Shown: in pieces, positions 42,046 to 51,153 of the stretch
Layout of the letters: each line of letters starts with the position of its first letter
Position numbering within the stretch: position 1 is the first letter of the stretch
Origin: Phaeacidiphilus oryzae TH49
GTDB taxonomy: Bacteria; Actinomycetota; Actinomycetes; Streptomycetales; Streptomycetaceae
Length of the DNA stretch: 64,000 nt
Reading direction: 5' to 3'
Assembly: GCF_000744815.1 (NCBI RefSeq)
Contig: NZ_JQMQ01000005.1
Location: 1,930,055-1,994,054, forward strand
Made by a program: the position numbers and the translations under genes
Notes under the pieces: model-generated
Told to the model about the DNA's origin: nothing
Seen by the model: only the letters and a program-made list of their open reading frames with translations
The model's database searches: none

Positions 42046-44627
42046 GCGGCACGGCCTCTCTCGTCGGACTCGTCGGACTCGTGGGAGTCGTCGGCCGGCG
42101 TACCGGCCGGAAGGGTGAAGACCATGGTCAGCCCGCCGCCCGGGGTGTCCTCCGCGCTCAGGCTGCCGCCCATGGCCTCCACGAAGCCCCGGGCGACGGC
42201 GAGCCCGAGGCCCACCCCCGCCGCCCGCGAGGAGGAGTCGCCGAGCCGCTGGAAGGGCTCGAAGACGGCCTCCTTGGCATGGTCCGGGATGCCCCTGCCG
42301 CGGTCCGCCACCCGCAGCTCGACCCGCGGCCGCTCGCCGGGCAGCCGCAGCGCGCTCGCCGAGACGACCACCGGGCCCGCCCCGCCGCCGTACTTCACCG
42401 CGTTCTCCACCACGTTGGCCACCGCCCGCTCCAGCAGGCCCGGATCGGCGGAGACCAGCGGCAGGGACTCCGGCACGTCCATCCGCACCGAGCCGGGCGG
42501 CACCCCGTGCAGCGCCATCGGCACCACCTCGTCCAGGCCGACGGGGCGGAGCAGCGGCGCCACGGTGCCGGTCTGCAGCCGGCTCATGTCCAGCAGGTTG
42601 CCGATCAGCTGGTCCAGCCGGTCGGCTCCGGCCTCGATCCCGGCCAGCAGCTCCGCCTCGTCCTCCGGCGCCCAGTCCACGTCCTCGGCGCGCAGCGAGG
42701 AGACCGCCGCCTTGATCCCGGCCAGCGGCGTCCGCAGGTCGTGCGAGACCGCCGCCAGCAGGGCGGTGCGGATCCGGTTGCCCTCGGCCAGCCGGCGCGC
42801 CCTGGCGGCCTCGTCGGCCAGCCGGTTGCGGTCCAGCACCACCGCCGCCTGGGCGGCGAAGGCGCCGAGCACCCGGCGGTCGTCGGCGGGCAGCACCCGG
42901 CCGCTGAGGGCCAGCGCCAGCCGGTCGCCCACGGGCACGTCCACATCGGCGTCCTCGGGCCGTCCGGCCGGGCGCGGGCCCACCGAGCCGGCGATGGTCC
43001 ACCGGCCGAAGGCCCCGTTCCCGCCGTCCCGCTCCAGCAGCGCCACCGACTCCAGACCGAAGGTCTCCCGCAGCCGCTCCAGCAGGGCCTCCAGCGCGGT
43101 CTCCCCGCGCAGCACGCTGCCGGCCAGCAGGCTCAGCGTCTCCGCCTCGGCCCGGCTGCGGGCCGCGTCCAGGGTGCGCCGGGCGGCCAGGTCGACCACC
43201 GAGGCCACCGACAGCCCGACCGCGGCGAAGATCGCCAGCGCCAGGATGTTCTGCGGCGACTGGATGGTCAGGGTGTGCTGCGGCGGGGTGAAGTACCAGT
43301 TGAGCAGCGCGGAGCCGAAGAGCGCCGAGGCCAGGGCCGGGAACAGGCCGCCGAGGAGGGCCGCCGTCACGGTGAGGCTGAGGAAGAGCAGCATGTCGGT
43401 CGGCAGCAGGGCGCTGTCGCCGCCCAGCGCGATCAGCAGCGCGGTGAGGAGGATCGGCCCGAGGAGTCCGACCAGCCAGCCGGCGATCACCCGCCGGGCG
43501 CCCAGCACCGCCATCCGCCGGACCGGCCTGGTCCGCTGCGGGGGCACCGCCTCGTGCGGCACGAGATGGACGTCGAGGTCGCCGAAGTCCCCGGACCCCC
43601 GGACCACTCCGGCGCCCACCCCGGGCCCCAGCACCCGCCGCCACGGCCGCCGGCGGCTGCTGCCGACGACGATCTGGGTGGCGTTGACCCCGCGGGCGAA
43701 CTCCAGCAGCGCCGCCGCCGGGTCGTTCCCGAGGACCTGGTGGAACGATCCGCCGAGGTTCTCCACCATCCCCCGCTGGACGGTCAGCTCGGACGGCGAG
43801 GCGCCGGTCAGCCCATCGCTGCGGGCCACGTAGACGGCGAGCAGCTCGTTGCCCGCCTTGGCCGCGATCCGCGCCGCCCGGCGGATCAGGGTGCGGCCCT
43901 CGGGGCCGCCGCTGAGACCGACCACGATCCGCTCCCTGGCCGGCCAGCTGGCCTTGATCGCGTGGTCCGCGCGGTACTTCTGGAGGTACTCGTCGACCCG
44001 GTCGGCGGTCCACAGCAGGGCCAGTTCCCGAAGGGCGGTCAGATTGCCGGGGCGGAAGTAGTTGGAGAGCGCCGCGTCCACCCGCCCGGCCGGGTAGACG
44101 TTGCCGTGGGCGAGGCGGCGGCGGAGCGCCTCCGGCGTCATGTCCACCAGCTCGACCTGGTCGGCCCGGCGCACCACCTCGTCCGGCACGGTCTCCTGCT
44201 GCCGCACCCCGGTGATCCCCCGGACCACGTCCCCCAGCGACTCCAGATGCTGGATGTTGAGGGTGGATATGACGTCGATCCCGGCGTCCAGCAGCTCCTC
44301 GATGTCCTGCCAGCGCTTCTCGTTGCGCGAGCCGGGGACGTTGGTGTGGGCCAGCTCGTCGACCAGGGCCACGGCGGGGCGCCTGGCCAGCACGGCGTCC
44401 ACGTCCATCTCGGTGAAGGCGCTGCCGCGGTGGACCAGTTCCCTGCGCGGGACGATCTCGAGGCCCGCTGCCAGCTCCCGGGTGAGCGGCCGCTCGTGGT
44501 CCTCGACCAGCCCGGCGACGACGTCGGTGCCCCGGTCCCGCCTGCGGCGCGCCTCGGCGAGCATGGCGTAGGTCTTGCCCACGCCGGGGGCTGCCCCGAG
44601 GTATATCCGCAGCGTGCCGCGCGCCAT
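42042..44627 (-). CDS. kdpD: sensor histidine kinase KdpD
   Basis: An 861-residue kinase. The N-terminal KdpD domain has Walker A GAAPGVGKTYAM (11-22) and VDELAHTNVPGSRNEKRWQD. A Usp-like domain follows (VVGLSGGPEGRTLIRRAARI), then four helices (VIAGWLVGLLGPILLTALLI onward), a GAF region, the His box SHDLRTPLAGIKAAVSSL and the ATPase N/G boxes (VVENAVKYGGGAG, GVGLGLAVARGFVEAMGG). The ATG at 44627 has GGAG just upstream. It senses potassium and turgor and signals to KdpE. Its gene is the first of an apparent kdpD-kdpE-OB-DUF3159 unit. Confidence 0.93.
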   Translation of the reverse strand: MARGTLRIYLGAAPGVGKTYAMLAEARRRRDRGTDVVAGLVEDHERPLTRELAAGLEIVPRRELVHRGSAFTEMDVDAVLARRPAVALVDELAHTNVPGSRNEKRWQDIEELLDAGIDVISTLNIQHLESLGDVVRGITGVRQQETVPDEVVRRADQVELVDMTPEALRRRLAHGNVYPAGRVDAALSNYFRPGNLTALRELALLWTADRVDEYLQKYRADHAIKASWPARERIVVGLSGGPEGRTLIRRAARIAAKAGNELLAVYVARSDGLTGASPSELTVQRGMVENLGGSFHQVLGNDPAAALLEFARGVNATQIVVGSSRRRPWRRVLGPGVGAGVVRGSGDFGDLDVHLVPHEAVPPQRTRPVRRMAVLGARRVIAGWLVGLLGPILLTALLIALGGDSALLPTDMLLFLSLTVTAALLGGLFPALASALFGSALLNWYFTPPQHTLTIQSPQNILALAIFAAVGLSVASVVDLAARRTLDAARSRAEAETLSLLAGSVLRGETALEALLERLRETFGLESVALLERDGGNGAFGRWTIAGSVGPRPAGRPEDADVDVPVGDRLALALSGRVLPADDRRVLGAFAAQAAVVLDRNRLADEAARARRLAEGNRIRTALLAAVSHDLRTPLAGIKAAVSSLRAEDVDWAPEDEAELLAGIEAGADRLDQLIGNLLDMSRLQTGTVAPLLRPVGLDEVVPMALHGVPPGSVRMDVPESLPLVSADPGLLERAVANVVENAVKYGGGAGPVVVSASALRLPGERPRVELRVADRGRGIPDHAKEAVFEPFQRLGDSSSRAAGVGLGLAVARGFVEAMGGSLSAEDTPGGGLTMVFTLPAGTPADDSHESDESDERGRAA

Positions 44628-44656
44628 GGCTCCGTTCTCCGGTCGAGTCGACGACC

Positions 44657-44679
44657 CACGTCGATTACTCACGTCGATT
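44657..44679. promoter_or_regulatory. 13-nt-period direct repeat upstream of kdpD
   Basis: CACGTCGATT occurs at 44657-44666 and again at 44670-44679, 30-50 nt before the kdpD start. It may be a binding site for a tandem-binding regulator such as KdpE itself, but no known KdpE consensus was compared. Confidence 0.35.
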
Positions 44680-44781
44680 GGAGCGTATGCGACGTCCGCG
44701 GCGAACGAGGCCCGGTGCGCCCCCGCCCCGGACGAATTAGCGCGGCCTTAGCGCTGACCTGCGAGGAAGGGGGGCACCAAA

Positions 44782-44833
44782 CCCCGCGCCCCCGGCGAGC
44801 GGCCGCGAAGGGCCGACCACCGGGGGCGCGGGG
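44782..44833 (-). terminator. terminator of the dut-DUF3710 operon
   Basis: CCCCGCGCCCCCGG (44782-44795) and its perfect complement (44820-44833) form a 14-bp stem with a 24-nt loop that can fold further (GCGGCC/GGCC). It begins 17 nt after the DUF3710 stop, and kdpD transcription starts beyond it. Confidence 0.7.
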
Positions 44834-44849
44834 ACTGCTGCGGACCGCC

Positions 44850-45656
44850 TCAGCGGACCTCGGTGATCTCCGGGCCGCGCTCGAACGGGTTCAGCGAGGC
44901 CGAGCCGGCGAAGCGGCTCTCCTCGCCGTCGGCCGTCGCGGACTGCTGCGGCAGCCCGTCGGCCACCATCTGCGCGTCGTCCGGAAGCTTCAGCACCAGC
45001 GGGTCGCGCGGCGCCATCGGCGCCTCCCCGCGGACCACCACGGTCTCCCGGAAGACCTGCTCCAGCAGTCCGGCCGCCTCCGGCTGCACGGCGGCCTGGC
45101 CGGAGATCACTCCGCGCAGGAACCAGCGCGGGCCGTCGCAGCCGATGAACCTGACCACCTGCACGCCGTGGGCGCCGTCCGGCAGCTGCACCGGCACCTG
45201 GGCCCGCAGCGACCAGCCGAGCGGGCCCTCCTCCTCGTCCACGACACCACCCTGCTGGGTGATGCCGGCGGCGATCTCGGCCCGGACCTCGGACCAGATC
45301 CCCTCGGACTTCGGCGCGGCGAACGCCTGCAACTGGATCGCGCTGCTGCCCACCACCAGGGTGGCCGCGACGATCGAGTCGCCGGCCACCTCGACCCGCA
45401 GCTCCATGCCCTGGACCATGGGCACCAGCAGTCCGCCGAGGTCGACCCGGCCCTCGTGCGGGTCCGCGCCGTCCTCGCTGATCTCGCTCAGGTCCCACGG
45501 ACCGTCCGGACGTGGCGCGGGCGGAAGCCCGACGCGGTCCTCCTCGGAGTCGGCGGCCTCGACGCCGGTGTCCTCGGCGTACTCCAGGCCGGCCTCGGCC
45601 TGGCCCTGCTGATCGGCAGCGTCCTCGCTCTTACGGCGACGACCGAACACGGTCAC
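44850..45656 (-). CDS. DUF3710 family protein
   Basis: A 268-residue cytoplasmic protein. The N-terminus is basic then acidic ([15 protein letters not shown]). The DUF3710 core has [40 protein letters not shown] and [27 protein letters not shown] precedes the GTG, which overlaps the dut stop by GTGA. The function is unknown; it accompanies dut in many actinobacteria. Confidence 0.88.
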   Translation of the reverse strand: MTVFGRRRKSEDAADQQGQAEAGLEYAEDTGVEAADSEEDRVGLPPAPRPDGPWDLSEISEDGADPHEGRVDLGGLLVPMVQGMELRVEVAGDSIVAATLVVGSSAIQLQAFAAPKSEGIWSEVRAEIAAGITQQGGVVDEEEGPLGWSLRAQVPVQLPDGAHGVQVVRFIGCDGPRWFLRGVISGQAAVQPEAAGLLEQVFRETVVVRGEAPMAPRDPLVLKLPDDAQMVADGLPQQSATADGEESRFAGSASLNPFERGPEITEVR

Positions 45657-46201
45657 TGTCCTTCCCGATGGGGAGCGGAAGCGGTTTTCCCCCGGGGCAG
45701 GGTAGCCGCGGCGTGACCGCCAGTCGACCCGAACCCGGCGTCGGCGCGGGCCGATGCGGGCAGCCCGAGCGCGTCGGCCCCGCCGGTCTCCCCGTCTCCC
45801 CCGTCCACCTCGAGGAACCGCACCCTCTCCACTTGCTGGACCACCAGTTGCGCGATGCGATCACCGCGTTGGAAACGCACGGGCTCGCGCGGGTCCAGGT
45901 TTACGACGATCACCTTGATCTCTCCACGGTACCCGGCATCGATGGTCCCCGGGGCATTCACCAGCGCCACGCCGCAGCGCACCGCCAGGCCGGAGCGCGG
46001 GTGGACGAAGGCCGCGTAGCCCTCCGGGAGGGCGATCGCCACCCCTGTGGGCAGCAGCGCCCGCTCCCCGGGGGCGAGCTCCGCGTCCACCGCGGTGCGG
46101 AGGTCGGCGCCCGCGTCGCCGGGATGGGCGTAGCCCGGCAGGGGCAGTTCGGGGTCGAGTCGACGGATCATCACATCGACGGGGGCGCGCTCGCCGGACA
46201 C
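45653..46201 (-). CDS. dut: dUTP diphosphatase
   Basis: A 182-residue trimeric dUTPase hydrolysing dUTP to dUMP and PPi. The five motifs are present: [52 protein letters not shown] and the C-terminal lid GFGSTGGH. The last 15 residues are an extra tail. The GTG at 46201 has GAGGAG 11 nt ahead, and DUF3710 is translationally coupled downstream. It diverges from the DUF3093 gene. Confidence 0.93.
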   Translation of the reverse strand: MSGERAPVDVMIRRLDPELPLPGYAHPGDAGADLRTAVDAELAPGERALLPTGVAIALPEGYAAFVHPRSGLAVRCGVALVNAPGTIDAGYRGEIKVIVVNLDPREPVRFQRGDRIAQLVVQQVERVRFLEVDGGDGETGGADALGLPASARADAGFGSTGGHAAATLPRGKTASAPHREGQ

Positions 46202-46333
46202 GTGCGGTGGTGCTCCTCGGAACGGTGGTACCGGAAGGGCCCGAGCCTACCGTCCCGGCCGCCTCCCCGGGGCTCGCGGCGGCGGGGCCGCAGCGGCGGG
46301 GCTGTCTCCTCCCCGGGGCGGGGAGGTATCAGA

Positions 46334-46849
46334 ATGGAGGCCATGTACGACGAACGCCTCTCCGCCCCGCCGTCGTGGTGGCTGCTGCCGGTCGGCAGCG
46401 GCATCTCCTTCGGGCTGATCTTCCTCTTCTTCGGGCTGGTGCCCGGCATCATCGGCCTGGTCGCCGGCGCCGCGGTGGCGGCGATGCTGCTGAGCTCCTA
46501 CGGCTCGGTGCGGATCCGGGTCACCCAGGGACTGCTGGTCGCGGGCGACGCCCGGATCCCCGTCGAGGCGCTCGGCGAGGCCGAGCCGCTGGACCAGGAG
46601 GGCGCCTTCAAGTGGCGCACGGCCAAGGCGGACCCGCGGGCCTTCATGCTGCTCCGCTCGTACGTCCGGACGGCGCTGCGGGTGGAGATCACCGACCCTG
46701 CGGACCCGACCCCCTACGCCTACCTCTCCACCCGTACCCCGGAGCGGCTGGCGAAGGCGCTGGCCAAGGCCAAGTCGAAGCAGCTGGCGAAGTCGGCCGC
46801 CGAGGCGGAGTCCGGCGCCGGGGCGGCGCAGGCCCCAGAACAGGCCTGA
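46334..46849 (+). CDS. DUF3093 membrane protein
   Basis: A 171-residue protein. MYDERLSAPPSWWLLPVGSG, then ISFGLIFLFFGLVPGIIGLV, is the DUF3093 start with two membrane helices. A cytoplasmic domain with RTAKADPRAFMLLRSYVRTA and STRTPERLAKAL follows. The tail is Ala/Lys-rich. GGGGAGG is 7 nt before the ATG at 46334; the ATG at 46343 has its GGAGG too close. It is the usual divergent neighbour of dut. Confidence 0.87.
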   Translation: MEAMYDERLSAPPSWWLLPVGSGISFGLIFLFFGLVPGIIGLVAGAAVAAMLLSSYGSVRIRVTQGLLVAGDARIPVEALGEAEPLDQEGAFKWRTAKADPRAFMLLRSYVRTALRVEITDPADPTPYAYLSTRTPERLAKALAKAKSKQLAKSAAEAESGAGAAQAPEQA

Positions 46850-46941
46850 CGGCCCCACCTGGAGGTTCGCGGGGGCGGCGGCGGGCGGGGGCGGGGGCGG
46901 TCCCCGGGCCCGTCAGCGGCCCCTGAGCGGTCGCGCGGGGG

Positions 46942-47853
46942 TCAGCGGTCGCGGTCGGCGGGACGGGCCTCCAGCGCCGCGGCCCAGTAGCCGCGCTCGG
47001 TGGGCTCCCGGCGACGCAGTTCGCGCCGGACCTCCTGGGCCAGTTTGAAGGTGTCCCGTCGGTTGAGCTCGGCTCCCACGACGGCACCCATCAGCAGCGG
47101 GGCGAGCGAGGGCAGCTTCCGCATGGAGCTGCGGGTGAGCCGGCGGCGCAGCTGGCGGCGCAGCTCGCCTCCGGTGCTGAGCGCGGCCAGTCCGGCCGGC
47201 TTGGTGATGTCGATGCCGCGGCGCTCGGTCCACACCGCGAGGTAGGCGCCGGCCCGCTGGGTCGCGTTCCCGGTCGCCGGCTGGCCGTAGACGGCGTACA
47301 GCTCGGCGATCATCTTGAACTCCACCGCGGCGGCGCCGAAGACGTCCGCGGCGATCTCCACCGGCATCGCGGGCGGCGTGGGCAGCATCGCCGCGCTGCC
47401 GACCCCGGCCCCGACGGCGGCCGAGGACCTCGCGGCCCCCGAGACGATCTTGTCGGCGAGCTCCTCCGGGGTCTCGGCCCTGGGGTGCTGCGCTCGCAGC
47501 GTCGCCAGGTCACGGACCGGGATCCGGGGGGCCGCGTCGAGCAGCCGGTCGGCCAGCGCCTGCACGCTGATCATGGCGCCGCGTCCGGCGGCGCGTCCGC
47601 CGCGGGCGACTCCGTCCACGGTGCCCCGCCGCAACGCGGACGCGAGCGAGGCCAGACGGCGGCCCCGCTCGCGTGCGTCGTGCTCCAGTGTGTCCGGGTC
47701 GGTCGTGACGAGCCGGGCGAGCTCATCGCCGGTGGCGCCGGCCGGCCCGCCCTGCCCGTCCTCTCCGCCCGTGGTGCCCACCGGGCGCTTCTCCCTGCGT
47801 TTCCCCTGCTCGTCCTGCTTTCGGAACGGTCCCACGAGACCTCCCTTGGGCAT
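46942..47853 (-). CDS. Arg/Ala-rich conserved protein with two hydrophobic stretches
   Basis: A 303-residue protein. The first 60 residues are charged and disordered. The core has ISVQALADRLLDAAPRIPVR, PPAMPVEIAADVFGAAAVEF and GAAAVEFKMIAELYAVYGQP, then KLPSLAPLLMGAVVGAELNR and a conserved ending (RREPTERGYWAAALEARP). The hydrophobic runs around 130-160 and 255-275 may be amphipathic or membrane helices. I do not recognise the family. It is convergent with DUF3093 and follows DUF4193. Confidence 0.7.
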   Translation of the reverse strand: MPKGGLVGPFRKQDEQGKRREKRPVGTTGGEDGQGGPAGATGDELARLVTTDPDTLEHDARERGRRLASLASALRRGTVDGVARGGRAAGRGAMISVQALADRLLDAAPRIPVRDLATLRAQHPRAETPEELADKIVSGAARSSAAVGAGVGSAAMLPTPPAMPVEIAADVFGAAAVEFKMIAELYAVYGQPATGNATQRAGAYLAVWTERRGIDITKPAGLAALSTGGELRRQLRRRLTRSSMRKLPSLAPLLMGAVVGAELNRRDTFKLAQEVRRELRRREPTERGYWAAALEARPADRDR

Positions 47854-47888
47854 GGTCAGCGATGATCGGGTGACAGCCGGGAGCGCCC

Positions 47889-48188
47889 TCAGGCGGCGCA
47901 GTCACGGCAGATCGGCTGCCCGTTCTTCTCGGCGGCCAGCTGGCTGCGGTGGTGCACCAGGAAGCACTTGGAACAGGTGAACTCGTCGGCCTGGCGCGGG
48001 AGGACGCGAACCGAGAGCTCCTCATTGGAAAGGTCCGCGCCGGGCAGCTCCAGACCTTCGGCCTGCTCGAACTCGTCGACGTCGACGTTGCTGGTCGACT
48101 TGTCGTTCCTACGGGCCTTCAGTTCCTCGATGCTGTCCTCGTTGAGGTCGTCATCGGTCTTGCGTGGCGTGTCGTAATCGGTTGCCAT
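47889..48188 (-). CDS. DUF4193 zinc-ribbon protein
   Basis: A 99-residue protein. The acidic N-terminal half (MATDYDTPRKTDDDLNEDSI) precedes FTCSKCFLVHHRSQLAAEKN and PICRDCAA, a CxxC...CxxC zinc ribbon. It resembles DUF4193, an actinobacterial small protein thought to act on transcription or ribosomes. The ATG at 48188 has GGGGGAG about 6 nt upstream. A hairpin and a possible promoter lie in the leader. Confidence 0.88.
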   Translation of the reverse strand: MATDYDTPRKTDDDLNEDSIEELKARRNDKSTSNVDVDEFEQAEGLELPGADLSNEELSVRVLPRQADEFTCSKCFLVHHRSQLAAEKNGQPICRDCAA

Positions 48189-48613
48189 GTCGCTCTCCCC
48201 CTGTGGGTGCGTGCGGTATCTCCAGCGCACGTAACGCGCGGGGGGTCGGTCTTGTGCCCGACCCGAAGCGGAGATTTTGCCCTACTTCAAGCCCCGTTAC
48301 TCAATCGACACCCAACCGCACCCCCGAAGAGGTGATCGGTTCGGACGTCCGAGACGGGTGCCGCTTCCACGTGCCGCCGCCCTCGCACTTCGACTGACGG
48401 CCACTTACCGTGACCGAGGCCGCAGAAAACCTAGCGGGCGGCCGAGAATTCGGCTACTCGGCGTGATCAGCGGCGAATAGCGGTTTGGCTGGTTCCCACT
48501 ACCGGGCGCCCGCCGCGCGAACACGCGTGTGAACTTGGTCACGGTACCGCTACATCAGCGGCTTTTTCTGGACATAGGGCAATGAATCGCCGGGACTTTC
48601 GTCACCCGTTCCG
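48189..48613. other. 425-nt spacer upstream of the DUF4193 gene
   Basis: No gene is supported. On the minus strand TTGAGT (48303-48298) and CAAAAT (48278-48273) are a possible -35/-10 pair with a 19-nt gap. A leader hairpin (GGGTCGG 48242-48248 with CCGACCC 48257-48263) follows. The stretch 48420-48613 is AT-richer than its neighbours and holds the palindrome GCCGAGAATTCGGC. The tail of cutS ends it. Confidence 0.5.
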
Positions 48614-49930
48614 TCAGTCGTTGCGGGACGCCTCGGCCTTCGGCGGCGCCTTCGGAATCCGCACCCGGACGCCCAGACCGCCCTCCGGACGGGCGGTCAC
48701 CTCGATCGCCCCGCCGTGGGCGCGGACCACCGAGCGGACGATCGAGAGGCCGAGTCCGACGCCCTTGTCGCTGCCGGTCCTGTTCTTCCCCTTCAGCCGC
48801 CGGAACGGCTCGAAGATGTGCTCCAGCTCGTACCCCGGGACCTGCGGTCCGGAGTTGGTCACCACCAGCACCCCGTAGCCGCCGCTCTCCGAGATGGAGA
48901 CCTCCGCCCAGCCGTCCTCCGGCAGGTTGTAGCGGACGGCGTTCTGGGTCAGGTTGAGCGCGATCCGCTCCAGCAGCACCCCGTTCCCCGCGACCACCGC
49001 GGGACGCAGCTCCGAGCGCAGCTCCACACCCCTGCTCTCGGCCTCAGGACGCACCTGCTCCAGCGCCTGGGCGCCGACCTCGGCCAGGTCGACCGGGCGG
49101 CGGTCGGTCAGCTCGTTCTCGCTGCGGGCGAGCAGCAGCAGGCCCTCCACCAGCTGCTCGCTGCGCTCGTTGGTGGCCAGCAGGGTCTTCCCCAGCTGCT
49201 GGAGGTCGGCGGAGGCCTGCGGGTCGGAGAGCTGCACCTCCAGCAGGGTGCGGTTGATCGCCAGCGGGGTGCGCAGCTCGTGGGAGGCGTTGGCGACGAA
49301 GGTGCGCTGCGTCTCGAAGGACCGGTCGAGGCGGTCCAGCATGTCGTCGAAGGTGTCCGCGAGCTCCTTGAACTCGTCGTCCGGGCCCTCCAGTTCGATC
49401 CGGCGGTGGAGGTCGGAGCCGGCCACCTCGCGGGCGGTGCGGGTGATCCGGCCGAGCGGCCGCAGCACCCGGCCGGCCATCGCGTAGCCGAAGGCGAAGG
49501 CGATCAGGGTGAGGGCGACCAGGGCGCTGATCGACCGGCGCAGCAGATCGACCAGAGCCTGGTGGCGCAGGTCGGACTGCCAGCCGTTCATCAGCTCCTG
49601 GAACTGGTGGCCGGTCAGGGTCTGCCCGTTCATCTGCACCGTGACGCTGTTGTCGAAGGTGTAGGGGGTGCGGGTGGCCTCGGTGATGGCGTCGTTCGCC
49701 AGGAAGTAGATGAGCAGCAGCAGCACGATGCCGGCCGCCAGGAACATCCCCCCGTAGAGGAGGGTGAGGCGGATCCTGATGGTGGGCCGGAAGGGCAGCA
49801 CGATGGTGGTGCGCTCCGGATCGCCCTCCGGTATCGAGCCCCACTCCCGGACGGTGGGCGGGGACTGCTGCTCGGGCGAGGGCTCGGCGGGGGCCCGCGC
49901 GGGCTCGCCGGAGGGGGTTTCGTGTCGCAT
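48614..49930 (-). CDS. cutS: sensor histidine kinase CutS
   Basis: A 438-residue kinase. A disordered N-terminus of about 50 residues is followed by helix 1 (LTLLYGGMFLAAGIVLLLLI), a short sensor loop (about 60 residues), helix 2 (ALVALTLIAFAFGYAMAG), HAMP, the His box ASHELRTPLAINRTLLEVQL and ATPase boxes (LNLTQNAVRYNLPEDGW, GVGLGLSIVRSVVRAHGG). The sensor loop has no Cys, although from memory the S. coelicolor protein has two conserved ones. The ATG is 1 nt after the cutR stop. Confidence 0.9.
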   Translation of the reverse strand: MRHETPSGEPARAPAEPSPEQQSPPTVREWGSIPEGDPERTTIVLPFRPTIRIRLTLLYGGMFLAAGIVLLLLIYFLANDAITEATRTPYTFDNSVTVQMNGQTLTGHQFQELMNGWQSDLRHQALVDLLRRSISALVALTLIAFAFGYAMAGRVLRPLGRITRTAREVAGSDLHRRIELEGPDDEFKELADTFDDMLDRLDRSFETQRTFVANASHELRTPLAINRTLLEVQLSDPQASADLQQLGKTLLATNERSEQLVEGLLLLARSENELTDRRPVDLAEVGAQALEQVRPEAESRGVELRSELRPAVVAGNGVLLERIALNLTQNAVRYNLPEDGWAEVSISESGGYGVLVVTNSGPQVPGYELEHIFEPFRRLKGKNRTGSDKGVGLGLSIVRSVVRAHGGAIEVTARPEGGLGVRVRIPKAPPKAEASRND

Positions 49931-49931
49931 C

Positions 49932-50585
49932 TCAGATCCGGTAGCCAGAGCCGGGGACGGTGACGATGACCGCGGGTTCGCCGAGCTTGCGGCGGAGGGT
50001 CATCACGGTCACCCGGACGACGTTGGTGAACGGGTCGGTGTGCTCGTCCCAGGCCTTCTCCAGCAGCTGCTCGGCCGAGACCACGGCGCCGTTGGCCCGC
50101 AGCAGCACCTCCAGGACGGCGAACTCCTTGGGCGCGAGCGCCACCGGCCTGCCGTCCCGCAGCACCTCGCGGCGGGACGGGTCGAGGGTGATCCCGGAGC
50201 GCTCCAGCACCGGCGGCAGCGGGATGGTCGCCCGGCGGCCCAGCGCCCGCACCCGGGCGACGAGTTCGCTGAAGGCGAACGGCTTGGGGAGATAGTCGTC
50301 CGCGCCGAGCTCCAGACCCGCGACCCGGTCGCTGATGTCGCCGGCCGCGGTGAGCATCAGCACCCGGGTGGGCAGCGACTGCTCGACGATGGCCCGGCAG
50401 ACGTCGTCGCCGTGCACCAGAGGCAGGTCGCGGTCCAGGACGACCACGTCGTAGTCGTTGACGCCGATCCGGTCGAGCGCCGCCTTCCCGTCGTAGACGA
50501 CGTCCACCGCCATCGCCTCCCGGCGCAGGCCGGTGGCGACGGCGTCGGCGAGCAGCTGCTCGTCCTCGACCACGAGTACCCGCAC
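49932..50585 (-). CDS. cutR: response regulator CutR
   Basis: A 217-residue OmpR-type regulator, almost certainly CutR. It has MRVLVVEDEQLLADAVATGL, the phosphorylated Asp in VVLDRDLPLVHGDDV, LGADDYLPKPFAFSELVARV, and a winged helix with PFTNVVRVTVMTLRRKLGEP and a TVPGSGYRI end. CutR controls secretion-stress and antibiotic genes in S. coelicolor. The GTG at 50585 has GGGAG 8 nt ahead, and cutS follows. A tandem GGTAA repeat lies 75 nt upstream. Confidence 0.93.
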   Translation of the reverse strand: MRVLVVEDEQLLADAVATGLRREAMAVDVVYDGKAALDRIGVNDYDVVVLDRDLPLVHGDDVCRAIVEQSLPTRVLMLTAAGDISDRVAGLELGADDYLPKPFAFSELVARVRALGRRATIPLPPVLERSGITLDPSRREVLRDGRPVALAPKEFAVLEVLLRANGAVVSAEQLLEKAWDEHTDPFTNVVRVTVMTLRRKLGEPAVIVTVPGSGYRI

Positions 50586-50970
50586 CGCGTGCTCCCTTTC
50601 CTCGGTGAGCGCTCAGCTCCGCGCTGATCCCCTTGGCCTCCCATCCTGCCCCTCCTCGCGGTAAAGGACTGGTAAGCGGGCGCGCTCGACGGAGGATTCC
50701 CCCACGGCCGCAGGTTTCCGGCGTGAGCCGGAGGGGCAGGACGACTGCACCGCGATCACACGCCTGGGTCCCCGTATCCACCCCCCAGGCGTCGTCTCGC
50801 ATCCGCAGCATCCCCAGCACCGCCGAAACCCGCCGTGCGGTATCCGCACCGGCCTCCGGACCGTCCCCGCAGGGACCCTCGGGACCCACACCCGAGCCGC
50901 CGCGTCCGGCGTCCGGAGCCGTCCGGCCCCTGTCCTGTTCCGCCCCTCATCTGCCAGGAGGTCTTGCTCC
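50586..50970. other. divergent spacer between cutR and a small gene
   Basis: 385 nt without a supported gene. It holds the tandem GGTAA repeat near cutR. The remainder is GC-rich, with short palindromic runs such as GGTCCCCG/GGGACC, and a good AGGAGG for the following small gene. No clear -35/-10 pair is visible. Confidence 0.5.
50660..50675. promoter_or_regulatory. tandem GGTAA repeat, possible CutR site
   Basis: GGTAA at 50660 and again at 50671 is an 11-nt-period direct repeat (GGTAAAGGACTGGTAA). OmpR-type regulators bind such spacing. It lies 75-90 nt upstream of the cutR start, a sensible place for autoregulation. Confidence 0.45.
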
Positions 50971-51153
50971 ATGGACGCCTTCACCGCCGGCATCCTCCAG
51001 CGCATCCGGAACACCGAGCAGGATCTGCGCCGCGCCCAGGAAAGCGACGACTACTTCCTGGCCGAGGTGGAGCTCGCCGAGCTCGACGATCTGCGCCGGC
51101 TGGCCGCCGAGCACGGTGTGGACGTGGCGGGCCGCCTGCCCGCAGCGAGCTGA
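50971..51153 (+). CDS. small helical protein, unknown function
   Basis: A 60-residue protein. ILQRIRNTEQDLRRAQESDD, then FLAEVELAELDDLRRLAAEH, form two charged helices suited to a helical hairpin. AGGAGG lies 7-12 nt before the ATG. There is no membrane segment. The family is not recognised. It diverges from cutR. Confidence 0.7.
   Translation: MDAFTAGILQRIRNTEQDLRRAQESDDYFLAEVELAELDDLRRLAAEHGVDVAGRLPAAS

Noticed and set aside
41362-44627. A complete kdp operon
   Set aside because: Only kdpD and kdpE are here; neighbours are OB-fold, DUF3159 and DUF3710 genes, not kdpFABC.
42081-45716. 1211-codon open frame opposite KdpD and DUF3710
   Set aside because: It spans three genes and a terminator on the other strand, so it is a codon-bias shadow.
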